A stretch of 64,000 nt of DNA, from NCBI GenBank assembly GCA_036749735.1, contig DAINXV010000003.1, positions 186,001-250,000 of the forward strand, given 5' to 3'. The position numbers were made by a program, and so were the translations under genes. Position 1 is the first letter of the stretch, and the number at the start of each line of letters is the position of its first letter. Below, in pieces: positions 1 to 8,330 of this stretch. The stretch is from Lawsonella sp012842085. GTDB taxonomy: Bacteria > Actinomycetota > Actinomycetes > Mycobacteriales > Mycobacteriaceae. The notes below the pieces were generated by a model that did not search any database, was not told the DNA's origin, and saw nothing but the letters and a program-made list of their open reading frames with translations.

Positions 1-144
1 CATCTTCTGCTGGTGCGCGAAGTAGTAGCCCCGCAGCACCATTGAGCCCCCACCGTTTCTCTTCGGTGGAGTTGTAACACATTCCATCGCCATCATGTAA
101 CACAGTTCAACTTTAACGCGTTCTATGTATTTGCTGTAGTAAAA
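1..144. other. left edge, no firm gene
   Basis: No gene can be assigned here. Frame 1 on the plus strand is open to a TGA at 43-45 and could be the last 14 codons of a gene that starts outside the window, which would suit the terminator that follows. A minus-strand ATG at 42-40 with a G-rich stretch upstream is equally possible as a gene start running off the edge. The two readings cannot be separated without more sequence. Confidence 0.3.
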
Positions 145-190
145 CAGCAACCCCCGCCGGAGCGCGTCTGCGGGGGTTGCTGCGTTTCTT
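145..190. terminator. Rho-independent terminator
   Basis: Perfect 13-bp stem: 145-157 pairs with 170-182 around a 12-nt loop. The plus strand continues cgtttctt, and the minus strand also has a T-rich exit, so it may work both ways. It isolates fprA from whatever lies to the left. Confidence 0.75.
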
Positions 191-240
191 GTGACGAACG
201 AGCGGAGCATCTGCCCTTGCTCCTTCTCGCAAGAACCAGT

Positions 241-259
241 TTAGGTTAGGGTAGCCTAA
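241..259. promoter_or_regulatory. IdeR/DtxR-type iron box upstream of fprA
   Basis: The 19-mer ttaggttagggtagcctaa matches the IdeR/DtxR consensus TTAGGTTAGGCTAACCTAA at 17 of 19 positions, including both outer half sites. A possible -10 hexamer, gataat, lies at 280-285, which would put the box over the -35 region as expected for an iron-dependent repressor site. The next gene downstream is fprA at 369. A divergent gene to the left could also be a target. Confidence 0.75.
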
Positions 260-368
260 TAGTGCAAGTCTTTTTTTGGGATAATTCAAAAATTGTTAAT
301 TTGCAGTGTTCTGTAGAATAGAAATCACGTTTTGACCACGACTTTAAGTTCGACAAAGAAGAGAGAAT

Positions 369-1766
369 ATGACTCGCCCGATTCGCGTCGCCATTATTGG
401 CTCGGGACCCGCCGGCATCTATGCTGCCGACACCCTCATGAAATCCCCGCAAGCCGAAAACCCCGGTGTCAGCATCGACATTTTGGAGCGCATGCCCGCC
501 CCCTTCGGATTGATCCGCTACGGTGTTGCCCCAGACCATCCGCGCATTAAAGGCATCGTCAACTCCTTACACCAGGTGCTCAATAAGGAGCAGGTTAACT
601 TCTACGGCAACGTCGAGTTCGGCACCGACATCACCCTGGACGAACTCCTCACCTTCTACGACGCTGTAGTGTTCGCCACCGGCGCCAACGCCGACCGCGC
701 ACTGGACATCCCCGGACTAGACCTGGAGGGCTCCTACGGCGCAGCCGAGTTTGTCGCCTGGTATGACGGCCAGCCCGAGTTTCCCCGCAATTGGGACCTC
801 AGCCACGAAAAGGTGGCTGTCGTCGGTGTGGGTAACGTCAGCCTGGATGTTTCCCGCATTCTCGGCAAATCTGCCGACGAACTGCTGGTGACGGAGATTC
901 CGGATAACGTCTACGAAGGCTTGAAGCAGTCCAAGGTGAAGGAAGTGCACGTGTTTGGGCGTCGTGGCCCGGCACAAGCCAAGTACACTCCGGTCGAACT
1001 CCGCGAACTCGACCACTCGGACAATATTCAGGTTCTGGTGGATCCCGAAGATATTGACTACGACGAGGCCTCCATTAAGGCTCGCCGCGCCACTAAAGCC
1101 ACCGACATGGTGTGCACCACGCTGGAAAATTACGCCATGCGCGAACCCACCAGCGACCCCGACGTCACCAAGATTTATATTCACTTCTTCGAGTCCCCGG
1201 TGGAGATTCTGGGTGAGGACGGCAAGGTTGTGGGTATCCGCACCGAGCGCACCGAACTGGACGGCACGGGCGGCGTGAACACCACCGACAAGACCACCGA
1301 CTGGGAGGTCGGACAGGTGTACCGCGCCGTGGGTTACTTGTCTTCCGCACTGCCCGGCATTCCCTTCAACCACACTCTCGGCGTCATCGAGAACGTTGCT
1401 GGCCGTGTGATTGACCAGGCCGGTGACCATATTTCTCCGCTCTACACCACGGGCTGGATTAAGCGCGGCCCGGTGGGACTGATTGGTAACACGAAGAGTG
1501 ACGCCAATGAAACTATCCAGAACCTTCTGGAGGACTGGTCCGCTGGTAAAGCCAACGAGCCTACCCAACCGGAGCCGGAAGCTGCTCAGAAGTGGCTGGA
1601 GGGCCTGCCGAAGAAGGTAACCAACTGGGATGGCTGGTACCGTCTGGATGCCCACGAGAAGGCTCGCGGCGAGAAGGAAGGCCGCGAACGTAAGAAGATT
1701 GTTGAGTGGGATGAAATGGTGGAAGCCTCCCACGACGACAGTCTGGATGACAAAATTACAAAGTAG
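369..1766 (+). CDS. fprA: FprA-type NADPH:ferredoxin reductase
   Basis: A 465-residue flavoprotein of the FprA/adrenodoxin-reductase type, which passes electrons from NAD(P)H through FAD to a ferredoxin. The FAD-binding fingerprint GSGPAG is at residues 11-16. The motif RYGVAPDH, shared by this family, follows near residue 51. A second dinucleotide fold (VVGVGNVSLDV, about residue 152) binds NADPH. The C-terminal GWIKRGPVGLIG block, which contacts FAD and substrate, is intact. Length is normal for the family. The start ATG has a purine-rich stretch (agaagagag) upstream. The gene stands alone behind an iron box, so I infer induction under iron limitation, perhaps to supply electrons for iron release or Fe-S repair. 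The DJ-1 gene follows 78 bp later. Confidence 0.93.
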   Translation: MTRPIRVAIIGSGPAGIYAADTLMKSPQAENPGVSIDILERMPAPFGLIRYGVAPDHPRIKGIVNSLHQVLNKEQVNFYGNVEFGTDITLDELLTFYDAVVFATGANADRALDIPGLDLEGSYGAAEFVAWYDGQPEFPRNWDLSHEKVAVVGVGNVSLDVSRILGKSADELLVTEIPDNVYEGLKQSKVKEVHVFGRRGPAQAKYTPVELRELDHSDNIQVLVDPEDIDYDEASIKARRATKATDMVCTTLENYAMREPTSDPDVTKIYIHFFESPVEILGEDGKVVGIRTERTELDGTGGVNTTDKTTDWEVGQVYRAVGYLSSALPGIPFNHTLGVIENVAGRVIDQAGDHISPLYTTGWIKRGPVGLIGNTKSDANETIQNLLEDWSAGKANEPTQPEPEAAQKWLEGLPKKVTNWDGWYRLDAHEKARGEKEGRERKKIVEWDEMVEASHDDSLDDKITK

Positions 1767-1844
1767 GACTAGGAAAACCAACACCCGTTTGCGGGTAGCC
1801 AACCGCCAGTTTTTGACCGACACACATTTTTAGGAGTGTTGTTT

Positions 1845-2384
1845 ATGGCTAATGCAGTTCTCGTTCTTATTGATGGTTTTGAGGAGATTGAAGCTCTTGC
1901 CGCGGTAGATATTTTGCGCCGCGGCGGGGTGAACGTCACCACCGCATCTTTGACTGATTCTTTGACCGTGACCGCTGGCCACGATGTGAAGGTGGAGGCG
2001 GACGCCATGTTCGCCGACGTCGATGCACAGGCCGCCGACATTCTGATTATCCCCGGTGGCACGACTGCTTTTGATGACCATGAGGGTCTGAAGAAGGGGG
2101 TCGCAGCACGCGCCGAGGCCGACAAGTGGGTGGCCGCTATTTGTGCAGCACCGATGGTGTTGGGTGGTTTGGGAATCCTGGAAGGCAAGGATGCTACCTG
2201 CTACCCCGGTTTCGAGAAGTACTGCAAGGGCGCCAACATGAAGGCTGTTCCGGCAGTGGTGGACGGCAAGGTTATTACCGGCCGTGGCCCGGGCTGGGCG
2301 ATGGAGTTTGCGCTCACTATTTTGGAGCAGGTGACGGACGCGGATAATGCTGCCGAGGTTCGTGCTGGCCTGCTGCTGGACTAG
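1845..2384 (+). CDS. DJ-1/PfpI family protein
   Basis: A 179-residue DJ-1/ThiJ/PfpI superfamily protein. The N-terminus (VLVLIDGFEEIEA) supplies the conserved acidic residue near position 13. The nucleophile elbow reads AAICAAPMVL, placing the reactive cysteine at residue 100, and the GRGPGWAMEF segment near the C-terminus is also typical. The family includes glyoxalase/deglycase-like and redox chaperone proteins, and the substrate cannot be told from sequence. I start it at ATG 1845 because taggag sits 8 bases upstream. An in-frame GTG at 1836 overlaps that Shine-Dalgarno sequence. It lies just downstream of fprA in the same direction and ends before a strong terminator. Confidence 0.88.
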   Translation: MANAVLVLIDGFEEIEALAAVDILRRGGVNVTTASLTDSLTVTAGHDVKVEADAMFADVDAQAADILIIPGGTTAFDDHEGLKKGVAARAEADKWVAAICAAPMVLGGLGILEGKDATCYPGFEKYCKGANMKAVPAVVDGKVITGRGPGWAMEFALTILEQVTDADNAAEVRAGLLLD

Positions 2385-2435
2385 TGGAGACAAGCTTGTG
2401 GCACCAAGCTAGCTTTTAGCTTTTGGGTTTAGGAG

Positions 2436-2468
2436 AATGCCCCGCGGTTTTCCGCGGGGCATTTTTGT
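2436..2468 (+). terminator. Rho-independent terminator after DJ-1 gene
   Basis: A 12-bp perfect stem (2436-2447 with 2452-2463), a TTTT loop and a run of T on the plus strand. It lies between the convergent DJ-1 gene and recR. Confidence 0.85.
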
Positions 2469-2512
2469 GTGCAGTTGGCGTTGTTGGGACGACTGATGGC
2501 AGCCGAGTGAGA

Positions 2513-3145
2513 CTAGAGGATGCTGCGGCGGCCGACGAGGGCGCGGCCGAGGGTGAGTTCGTCTGCGAATTCGATGTCTCCGCCCATGGATAGCCCGGTG
2601 GCGAGGCGGCTGACGGTGAGTTTGGGGAAGTCTTTGAGGACGCGCGCCAGGTAGGAGGCGGTGGCTTCGCCAACTGTGTTGGGGTTGGTGGCGAGAATGA
2701 TTTCTTTGATGGTGGTGTCGGTGGTGTCCCCGTTGGCGTCTTCTACCGGTTCCGCGATGCGGGTGAGCAGGTTGCGGATGTTGAGTTGGTCGGGGCCGAT
2801 CCCTTTGAGGGGGTCGAGTGCCCCACCGAGGACGTGGTAGCGGCCGTAGAATTCGCGGGTCCGTTCAATGGCTTGTACATCTTTGGATTCTTCAACCACG
2901 CACACTGTGTCAAGGTCCCGTTTCGGGTCGGAGCAAATGCTGCAGGTGTCGGTTTCGGACACGTTTCCACAAATGTGGCAGTAGGTGACGCCTTCCCGGA
3001 TGGCAGCTACTGCGTCGGAGAGCCGGTCTATGGTCTCCGTTTCCTGGTTGAGGAGGTGGAAGGCGATGCGTTGGGCGCCTTTGGGACCTATGCCAGGCAG
3101 TTTGCAGAGTTCGTCGATGAGGTTTTGGACGGGACCTTCGTACAC
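2513..3145 (-). CDS. recR: recombination mediator RecR
   Basis: A 210-residue RecR, which with RecF/RecO loads RecA at single-strand gaps. The helix-hairpin-helix segment KLPGIGPKGAQRIAFHLL opens the protein. Four cysteines at 56, 59, 68 and 71 form the zinc finger. The Toprim core follows (VVEESKDVQAIERT), and the Walker-B-like C-terminal part (LATGLSMGGDIEFADELTLGRAL) is intact. Translation starts at a GTG directly abutting the dnaX TAA stop (taagtg), with gagg at the end of dnaX acting as ribosome site, so the two are almost certainly one operon with coupled translation. The ybaB/ebfC gene usually found between dnaX and recR is missing. Confidence 0.96.
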   Translation of the reverse strand: MYEGPVQNLIDELCKLPGIGPKGAQRIAFHLLNQETETIDRLSDAVAAIREGVTYCHICGNVSETDTCSICSDPKRDLDTVCVVEESKDVQAIERTREFYGRYHVLGGALDPLKGIGPDQLNIRNLLTRIAEPVEDANGDTTDTTIKEIILATNPNTVGEATASYLARVLKDFPKLTVSRLATGLSMGGDIEFADELTLGRALVGRRSIL

Positions 3146-5182
3146 TTATTTTTCCTCTAGGAGCGTGGCCCCAAGGGTTTCTTGGAGGCGTTCTACAGCA
3201 ATGTCTTCTACGGTGCGGTGGTCGATGTTTTGTTGGGCGGGGTCGTTCGCATCGTCCAACATTTCCGCAACAATTTCCTGTTTTTCCGCTTCCGTCAACG
3301 GTTTTTCCGCTGCAGACTCCGGTTCGACTGGGGGCTCGTTGGCGGGTGGTGCTGCGGGTGTTGACGGGGCTGGGCGGGGGGCACGGAGTTTAGGTTTTTT
3401 AAACTTCGGTGCCGCTTTCTCTGCGGCCGGCGCTTTTCCCACCATGGAGGCTTTCTCGGCGCCGGTGATGCACCGTATCTGCATCTTCACCCCAACCACT
3501 TCCACAATGGCGGCAGCCAAAATGTTGACGTGGCGTGGTTCATTAATGCGTGACACTAGCGGGCCGGATTTGTGGCTGAGGGTGAGGCGCTGCTCCTTGG
3601 GCTCGTAGTTCACTACTTCCGCAGTGGAGAGCATGACGTCCAGTGTCCGGGATGCTTTTTGCACCTCGTTGCGGATGGTGACCCACTGTTTGCTGATGGT
3701 TTCAGCGTTCACATTCTGGTTACTAGCCGCGGCCGGTTCTGGTTCTCGTGCTGGTTCTGGTTCGGGGGCAGGTTCCGGAGTGGGCTGCTCCTGTTGCTGC
3801 GACGCGGGATCCGGCTCCGGTTTTGGTGTTTCTGGAGCCTGTTCCGGTGCGGGCTCCGACTCTTGTTGCTCGGCTTTCCGCTTCGCCATCATGGCGCGTG
3901 CAGCGGCGGCACCAGCGGAAGCGGCCGCAGCAGCCTGCTCCTTCTTGGGTGCCGGTTTCTGCGGGGCTTCCTCCCCTGAATCTGTGCTGCTAGCGTCCTC
4001 CTGCACTCCACTGGGTCGGGGTGAAACGGATCCGATTCCGCGCTCCACCTGTTCAAGTCGCTGCAGGAGAGCCTCATGGGATCCGTCCTGCGCGGGTAGC
4101 AGCATCCGTGCGGACATAATTTCGAGGAGGAGACGGGGTGAGGTGGCGCCCCGCATATCGTTTAGCCCTTGGCTCAGCACATCGGCGAACCGGGTTGCGG
4201 TGGCCACACCCATCGATTCCGCCTGTTCAGTCATCTTTGTGAGCTGATCGTCGGGGGCATCCACCATGCCACTGTCAGCAGCATCGGGTACAGACTGCAG
4301 CAAAATAAGGTCGCGGAAGCGGTCCAAAAGATCGGTTGTGAACCGGCGTGGATCGTGCCCCGCCTGCACAACTTTCTCAATCACAGAAAACATGCCGGGT
4401 CGGTCTTGCACCGCCAGTGCGTCAACTGCTTCATCAATGAGGGCAATGTCCGTCGCCCCCAAAAGGGCCAAAGCGTTCTTGTAGGTGATGCCGTCCGTCC
4501 CGGACCCGGCAAGGAGTTGATCCAACACCGACAAAGCGTCGCGGGGGGAACCGCCACCGGCACGTATCACCAGCGGATAAACCGACGGCTCAACTTTCAC
4601 GTCCTCCTGGGCACAAATCTTTTCCAAAAGTCCCCGCATGGGGCCCGGCGCAAGCAGGCGGAACGGGTAGTGGTGGGTTCGGGATTTGATGGTGGGGAGG
4701 ACTTTCTCCGGCTCGGTGGTGGCGAAAATAAAGATGAGGTGAGCTGGTGGCTCCTCCACAATTTTGAGGAGAGCATTGAAACCGGCGGAGGTCACCATGT
4801 GGGCCTCGTCGATGATGAAGACGCGGTAGCGCGAATCTGCGGGCGCATAGAAGGCACGATCGCGAAGTTCTCGAGCGTCGTCAACACCCCCGTGGGAGGC
4901 CGCGTCTAGTTCGGTGACGTCCAGGTTTCCGGATCCACCAGGACCGAGCGCAACACAGGAGGTGCATTTTCCGCAGGGCTCGGAGGTGGGGCCTTGTTCA
5001 CAGTTGAGGGAGCGGGCCAGGATGCGGGCGGAGGATGTTTTGCCGGTGCCGCGTGGTCCCGAAAAAAGGTATGCGTGGTTAATGCGCCCACTATCCAGGG
5101 CTTGCATTAACGGTTCTGTTACTTGCTCTTGGCCCACCACTTCCGAGAAAGTCGCGGGACGATATTTATGATAAAGCGCCAC
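3146..5182 (-). CDS. dnaX: DNA polymerase III subunit gamma/tau
   Basis: The clamp-loader ATPase DnaX, about 678 residues. The protein opens ALYHKYRPATFSEVVGQ, the classic DnaX N-terminus. The Walker A motif GPRGTGKT falls near residues 42-49. A cysteine cluster (C-E-Q-G...C-G-K-C-T-S-C) binds zinc. Walker B is IIDEAHM, followed by the SRC-like sensor region TIKSRTHHYPF. After residue 380 comes a long Pro/Glu/Ala-rich linker and a tau-like C-terminal domain. I choose the GTG at 5182 because the family begins there and aggtagg lies upstream. The reading frame stays open to 5248 but that extension looks non-coding. I saw no A-rich slippery site for a gamma product. Confidence 0.95.
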   Translation of the reverse strand: MALYHKYRPATFSEVVGQEQVTEPLMQALDSGRINHAYLFSGPRGTGKTSSARILARSLNCEQGPTSEPCGKCTSCVALGPGGSGNLDVTELDAASHGGVDDARELRDRAFYAPADSRYRVFIIDEAHMVTSAGFNALLKIVEEPPAHLIFIFATTEPEKVLPTIKSRTHHYPFRLLAPGPMRGLLEKICAQEDVKVEPSVYPLVIRAGGGSPRDALSVLDQLLAGSGTDGITYKNALALLGATDIALIDEAVDALAVQDRPGMFSVIEKVVQAGHDPRRFTTDLLDRFRDLILLQSVPDAADSGMVDAPDDQLTKMTEQAESMGVATATRFADVLSQGLNDMRGATSPRLLLEIMSARMLLPAQDGSHEALLQRLEQVERGIGSVSPRPSGVQEDASSTDSGEEAPQKPAPKKEQAAAAASAGAAAARAMMAKRKAEQQESEPAPEQAPETPKPEPDPASQQQEQPTPEPAPEPEPAREPEPAAASNQNVNAETISKQWVTIRNEVQKASRTLDVMLSTAEVVNYEPKEQRLTLSHKSGPLVSRINEPRHVNILAAAIVEVVGVKMQIRCITGAEKASMVGKAPAAEKAAPKFKKPKLRAPRPAPSTPAAPPANEPPVEPESAAEKPLTEAEKQEIVAEMLDDANDPAQQNIDHRTVEDIAVERLQETLGATLLEEK

Positions 5183-5385
5183 GCCTATGAGCCTACCTGC
5201 CCACTGTGACAAAGACAGAGGACCCTCAAAATAATTCTTTTTTAACAAGTATTTTCACTGTTCAGAGGCATGAAACAAAAGATTTGAGGGCAAGGATGCA
5301 AATGTAGGCTCCCACAGCAAAAACTTGTTTCCTTACACTGGTCAGCACTTCCGCAAGGAAGAGCAACACACAAGGGGAATTAATA

Positions 5386-6558
5386 ATGACAGCTGACGAT
5401 GGCTACGAGTTTGAGCCGTTTGATGACTTCTCGGGTTTAAGTGACTTTCCGGGATTTAATAGTGACACGTTCGGGGCGGATCAACCGTCTCCCGAGCAAC
5501 AGAATCCACCGCAGGAGCCGCCCATGCCGCAGCAAACCCAACAAGCTGCCTACGCTCCGGCAACTCCTCCTGCCCCCGATTACACGCGGCCGGCTGCAGA
5601 ACCCAACCCGGAATTTAGTAACACCAGCAATCTGGATGATTTGCAGCTGGTGTCGCCGGTGCAGAAGGTGCCGCAAAGCGGTTGGCGCCGGCTTGTCTAC
5701 AAGCTGAGCATGGGGCACATCAACCCCGGCCCCTCCCCCGACGAAATCTATGAGGACAAACTGATTGAGCGGATCCGGCAACCGATCCGTGGCGACTACC
5801 GCATCGCCTGCCTGTCCCTTAAAGGCGGCGTCGGCAAAACCACCACCACGGTGGGTCTGGGTTCCACTTTTGCCAACCTCCGGGGCGACCGCATTATTGC
5901 GATTGACGCCAACCCCGACTTGGGAACACTCGGACAACGTGTTCCCCAACAAACTAGTTCTACGGTGCGCGACCTCTTAGAAGATCCCGACATTAACCGC
6001 TACTCGGATGTGCGGGCACACACGTCGCAGTCGCGGGCGCGGCTGGAAGTGCTGGCCTCCGAGCAGGACCCGGCGGTGAGTGAATCCTATTCGGAGAAAG
6101 ACTACCGACGAACTGTGGATATTCTGCAGTCGTTCTACAACGTCATCCTCACCGACTGTGGCACGGGGCTCATGCACGATGCCATGGGTGGGGTATTGGA
6201 TCTAGCCAATTCGCTGGTGCTGGTGACGTCACCTGCTATTGACGGTGCCCGCAGCGCCTGGTCCACCCTGGATTGGCTGGAGGCACACGGTTTCGGCCAC
6301 CTGGTGGAGCGCACCGTGGTGGCTATATGTTCCTCGCGCGCGGGGTCCATCAACGTGGATCTGCAGCAGCTGCAGGAAGCTTTCGGGCAGCGTTGCGCTG
6401 CAGTTCATCTGATTCCGTTTGATGAACACCTAGCTGAAGGCTCCGAGATCGACATTGAGCGTTTAAGTAAGTCGACTCGCCGCGCCTTCCTTGAGCTCGC
6501 CGCTTCTGTGGCTGACGGATTTTCCCAAACTTTACTTCCGTCAAACATGCTGCGGTGA
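5386..6558 (+). CDS. EspI-like MinD/ParA ATPase
   Basis: A 390-residue protein with a disordered acidic and Pro/Gln-rich N-terminus (residues 1-90). A short basic motif follows, GWRRLVYKLSMGHINPGPS, which is characteristic of type VII secretion-associated EspI-like proteins, and then a MinD/ParA P-loop domain. The deviant Walker A motif is KGGVGKTTTT at 146-155. The switch I-like IIAIDANPDLGTLG and the DCGTGLMHDA segment are also visible. EspI in M. tuberculosis is linked to ESX-1 regulation. No ESX gene lies in this window, so the role here is unknown. The start ATG has aagggga upstream. The gene is transcribed away from dnaX and ends before a terminator shared with aspT. Confidence 0.8.
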   Translation: MTADDGYEFEPFDDFSGLSDFPGFNSDTFGADQPSPEQQNPPQEPPMPQQTQQAAYAPATPPAPDYTRPAAEPNPEFSNTSNLDDLQLVSPVQKVPQSGWRRLVYKLSMGHINPGPSPDEIYEDKLIERIRQPIRGDYRIACLSLKGGVGKTTTTVGLGSTFANLRGDRIIAIDANPDLGTLGQRVPQQTSSTVRDLLEDPDINRYSDVRAHTSQSRARLEVLASEQDPAVSESYSEKDYRRTVDILQSFYNVILTDCGTGLMHDAMGGVLDLANSLVLVTSPAIDGARSAWSTLDWLEAHGFGHLVERTVVAICSSRAGSINVDLQQLQEAFGQRCAAVHLIPFDEHLAEGSEIDIERLSKSTRRAFLELAASVADGFSQTLLPSNMLR

Positions 6559-6637
6559 GGCTATTGGGAGGAAAAAGCTGGTTTTTAATTCCCTGAAACC
6601 CCGCCAGCTTGGACCGCCCGATAGTATCCGGATAATG

Positions 6638-6672
6638 AAAAGGCCCCGGAGTGTTGCCCGGGGCCTTTTCTC
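6638..6672. terminator. bidirectional terminator
   Basis: A 12-bp perfect stem (6638-6649 with 6658-6669) with A-run and T-run flanks. It serves both the EspI-like gene (plus) and aspT (minus). Confidence 0.85.
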
Positions 6673-6711
6673 TATCTTCTTCAGCTTCTACAGCTACAAA
6701 GTAGGTCGCAG

Positions 6712-7989
6712 TTACTGTGCGAGTGCGTCCTCCAGGGCAGCCTTCAACACACAGGTGGCGACACCGTCCATAGCCGTCGTCACTTCTTCCAGCGGAGGCA
6801 AGGAAGGTGCGAGACGAATATTGGTTTCTTGCGGGTCTTCACCCAGCGGGTAGGCGGAGCCAGCGCCGGTCAGCTTAATGCCGGCGTCGGCAGCCAACTG
6901 CACTACGCGCTTGGCAGTTCCCGGAACAACATCCAGGGAGATGAAGTATCCGCCCTTGGGGTCGGTCCAGGACGCCACCTCGTATTCGGTGAGGCGCTCA
7001 TCCAGGATTTTCTTCACTGCATCGAACTTGGGGGCCAGAATAGCCTGGTGCTGCAGCATGTGCTTCCGCACCGCATCAGCATCGCCGAAGAACTTGGCGT
7101 GGGCCAGCTGGTTCACCTTGTTGGGACCAATGGTGGCAATACCCAGGTACTTCTGGTACCAGGCCAGGTTTTCGTCGGAGGTGTTCAGGAAGCAAATTCC
7201 GGCACCTGCCAAAGTTACCTTGGAGGTGGAGGTCAGCTGGAAGACCCGGTTGGGGTTGCCGGCGTCGGCAGCCATCTGGATGATCGGGTAAACCTCCGGG
7301 AATTCTTCCGTGAGGGTGTGGATGCAGTAGGCGTTATCCCACATGATGGTGAAGTCGGGGGCGGCAGCCTCGAGGGCCACCAGCTTTTCGGCGACTTCGC
7401 GGGAGGTGACGGTGCCGTCCGGGTTTGCGAACGTGGGCACCAGCCACATGCCTTTAATGCTGGGGTCGTTGGCGACAAGTTCCTGAATCTTGTCGACGTC
7501 GGGGCCGTCTTCGTTCATCGGCACCTGAATCATTTCGAAACCGAGGGTGTCGGTGATGGCGAAGTGGCGGTCGTAGCCGGGCACGGGGCACAGCCACTTG
7601 CGGTCTTCTTCCTGCACCCACGGCTGCGGACTGTTGGGGAGTCCGTGCAGCATGGCGAAGGTGAGGACATAGTGCATGATCTCCAGGCTCGCATTGTTTT
7701 CTGCGATGACCTGTTCTACGGGAGCATTGAGGAGTTCTGCCCAAATCTTCCGAATGGACTTAAGACCAGCCAGGTTTCCATAGTTGCGGATGTCAGCGCC
7801 ATCCGCGTCGGTGACGGTGCCTTCACCGGGCAGCGAAAGAAGTCCGTTGGACAAATCCAACTGCTGGGCTGAAGGCTTACCGCGGGTGAGATCCAGTGCA
7901 AGGCCCTTGCCTTTTAGTTCGGCGTAGCGGGCATCGATCTCTTCTGCAAGATTCTGCAGTTCTTCGCGACTCATAGTCGACAGTGACAT
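6712..7989 (-). CDS. aspT: actinobacterial aspartate aminotransferase
   Basis: A 425-residue class I PLP aminotransferase of the actinobacterial AspT branch (M. tuberculosis Rv3722c, C. glutamicum AspT), which interconverts aspartate and 2-oxoglutarate with oxaloacetate and glutamate. The diagnostic opening LDLTRGKPSAQQLDLS is present. The PLP lysine sits in TSTSKVTLAG at residue 257. The aspartate that holds the pyridine nitrogen lies in IMWDNAYC, and the C-terminal NIRLAPSLPPLEEV carries the substrate arginine. Its position beside dnaX and recR matches other Mycobacteriales. It lies 36 bases downstream of the SRP RNA terminator, with gaaagg before the ATG. Confidence 0.93.
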   Translation of the reverse strand: MSLSTMSREELQNLAEEIDARYAELKGKGLALDLTRGKPSAQQLDLSNGLLSLPGEGTVTDADGADIRNYGNLAGLKSIRKIWAELLNAPVEQVIAENNASLEIMHYVLTFAMLHGLPNSPQPWVQEEDRKWLCPVPGYDRHFAITDTLGFEMIQVPMNEDGPDVDKIQELVANDPSIKGMWLVPTFANPDGTVTSREVAEKLVALEAAAPDFTIMWDNAYCIHTLTEEFPEVYPIIQMAADAGNPNRVFQLTSTSKVTLAGAGICFLNTSDENLAWYQKYLGIATIGPNKVNQLAHAKFFGDADAVRKHMLQHQAILAPKFDAVKKILDERLTEYEVASWTDPKGGYFISLDVVPGTAKRVVQLAADAGIKLTGAGSAYPLGEDPQETNIRLAPSLPPLEEVTTAMDGVATCVLKAALEDALAQ

Positions 7990-8024
7990 GAGAAAGCCTT
8001 TCGAGAAAAATACGCATAAAAAAA

Positions 8025-8115
8025 GCGGGCACCGCGCACCCGTCAGAGCCCGCTGACCCTTGCTGCCTTCCGGCCCTGGGGGAGTTCACAGGATGGACGC
8101 CGCACGGTGCCCACC
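8025..8115 (-). ncRNA. ffs: signal recognition particle RNA, small type
   Basis: Read on the minus strand, the apical part contains the invariant SRP domain IV: the GGAAGG tetraloop side facing AGCA, within a hairpin closed by GGGCC. The long outer helix is visible as gtgggcaccgtgcg at 8114-8101 pairing with cgcgcggtgcccgc at 8038-8025. A run of eight T follows at the 3' end. About 90 nt long, it is the minimal 4.5S-like form that partners Ffh for membrane targeting. Confidence 0.92.
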
Positions 8116-8204
8116 AACAAGCTTAGCGGTTTTCACCCCCAGAATGACAATCACACCGATTTTTTCTCCCACAGTCGCCCAAAAAAGCCACCCAAAATAC
8201 TGAG

Positions 8205-8239
8205 AGAGCCTCCCAGGAACAGGGTTCCCGAGAGGCTCT
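8205..8239 (-). terminator. probable terminator after gluQ
   Basis: An 8-bp outer stem (8205-8212 with 8232-8239) continues into ggaac/gttcc around a 3-nt loop. On the minus strand the exit is T-rich (tattttggg). It separates gluQ from ffs. Confidence 0.55.
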
Positions 8240-8330
8240 ATCTCTGCGCGTGGTTTCAGTGTATACCCGCCCAAATCGGAATTGCACACCCCTCGCCGGA
8301 AGTGTCGAATTCTCCCCAAACATACCCCTG

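Noticed and set aside
717..1823. 368-codon minus-strand frame opposite fprA
   Set aside because: It is antisense to a well-conserved gene, without a recognisable protein; long antisense frames are common in GC-rich DNA.
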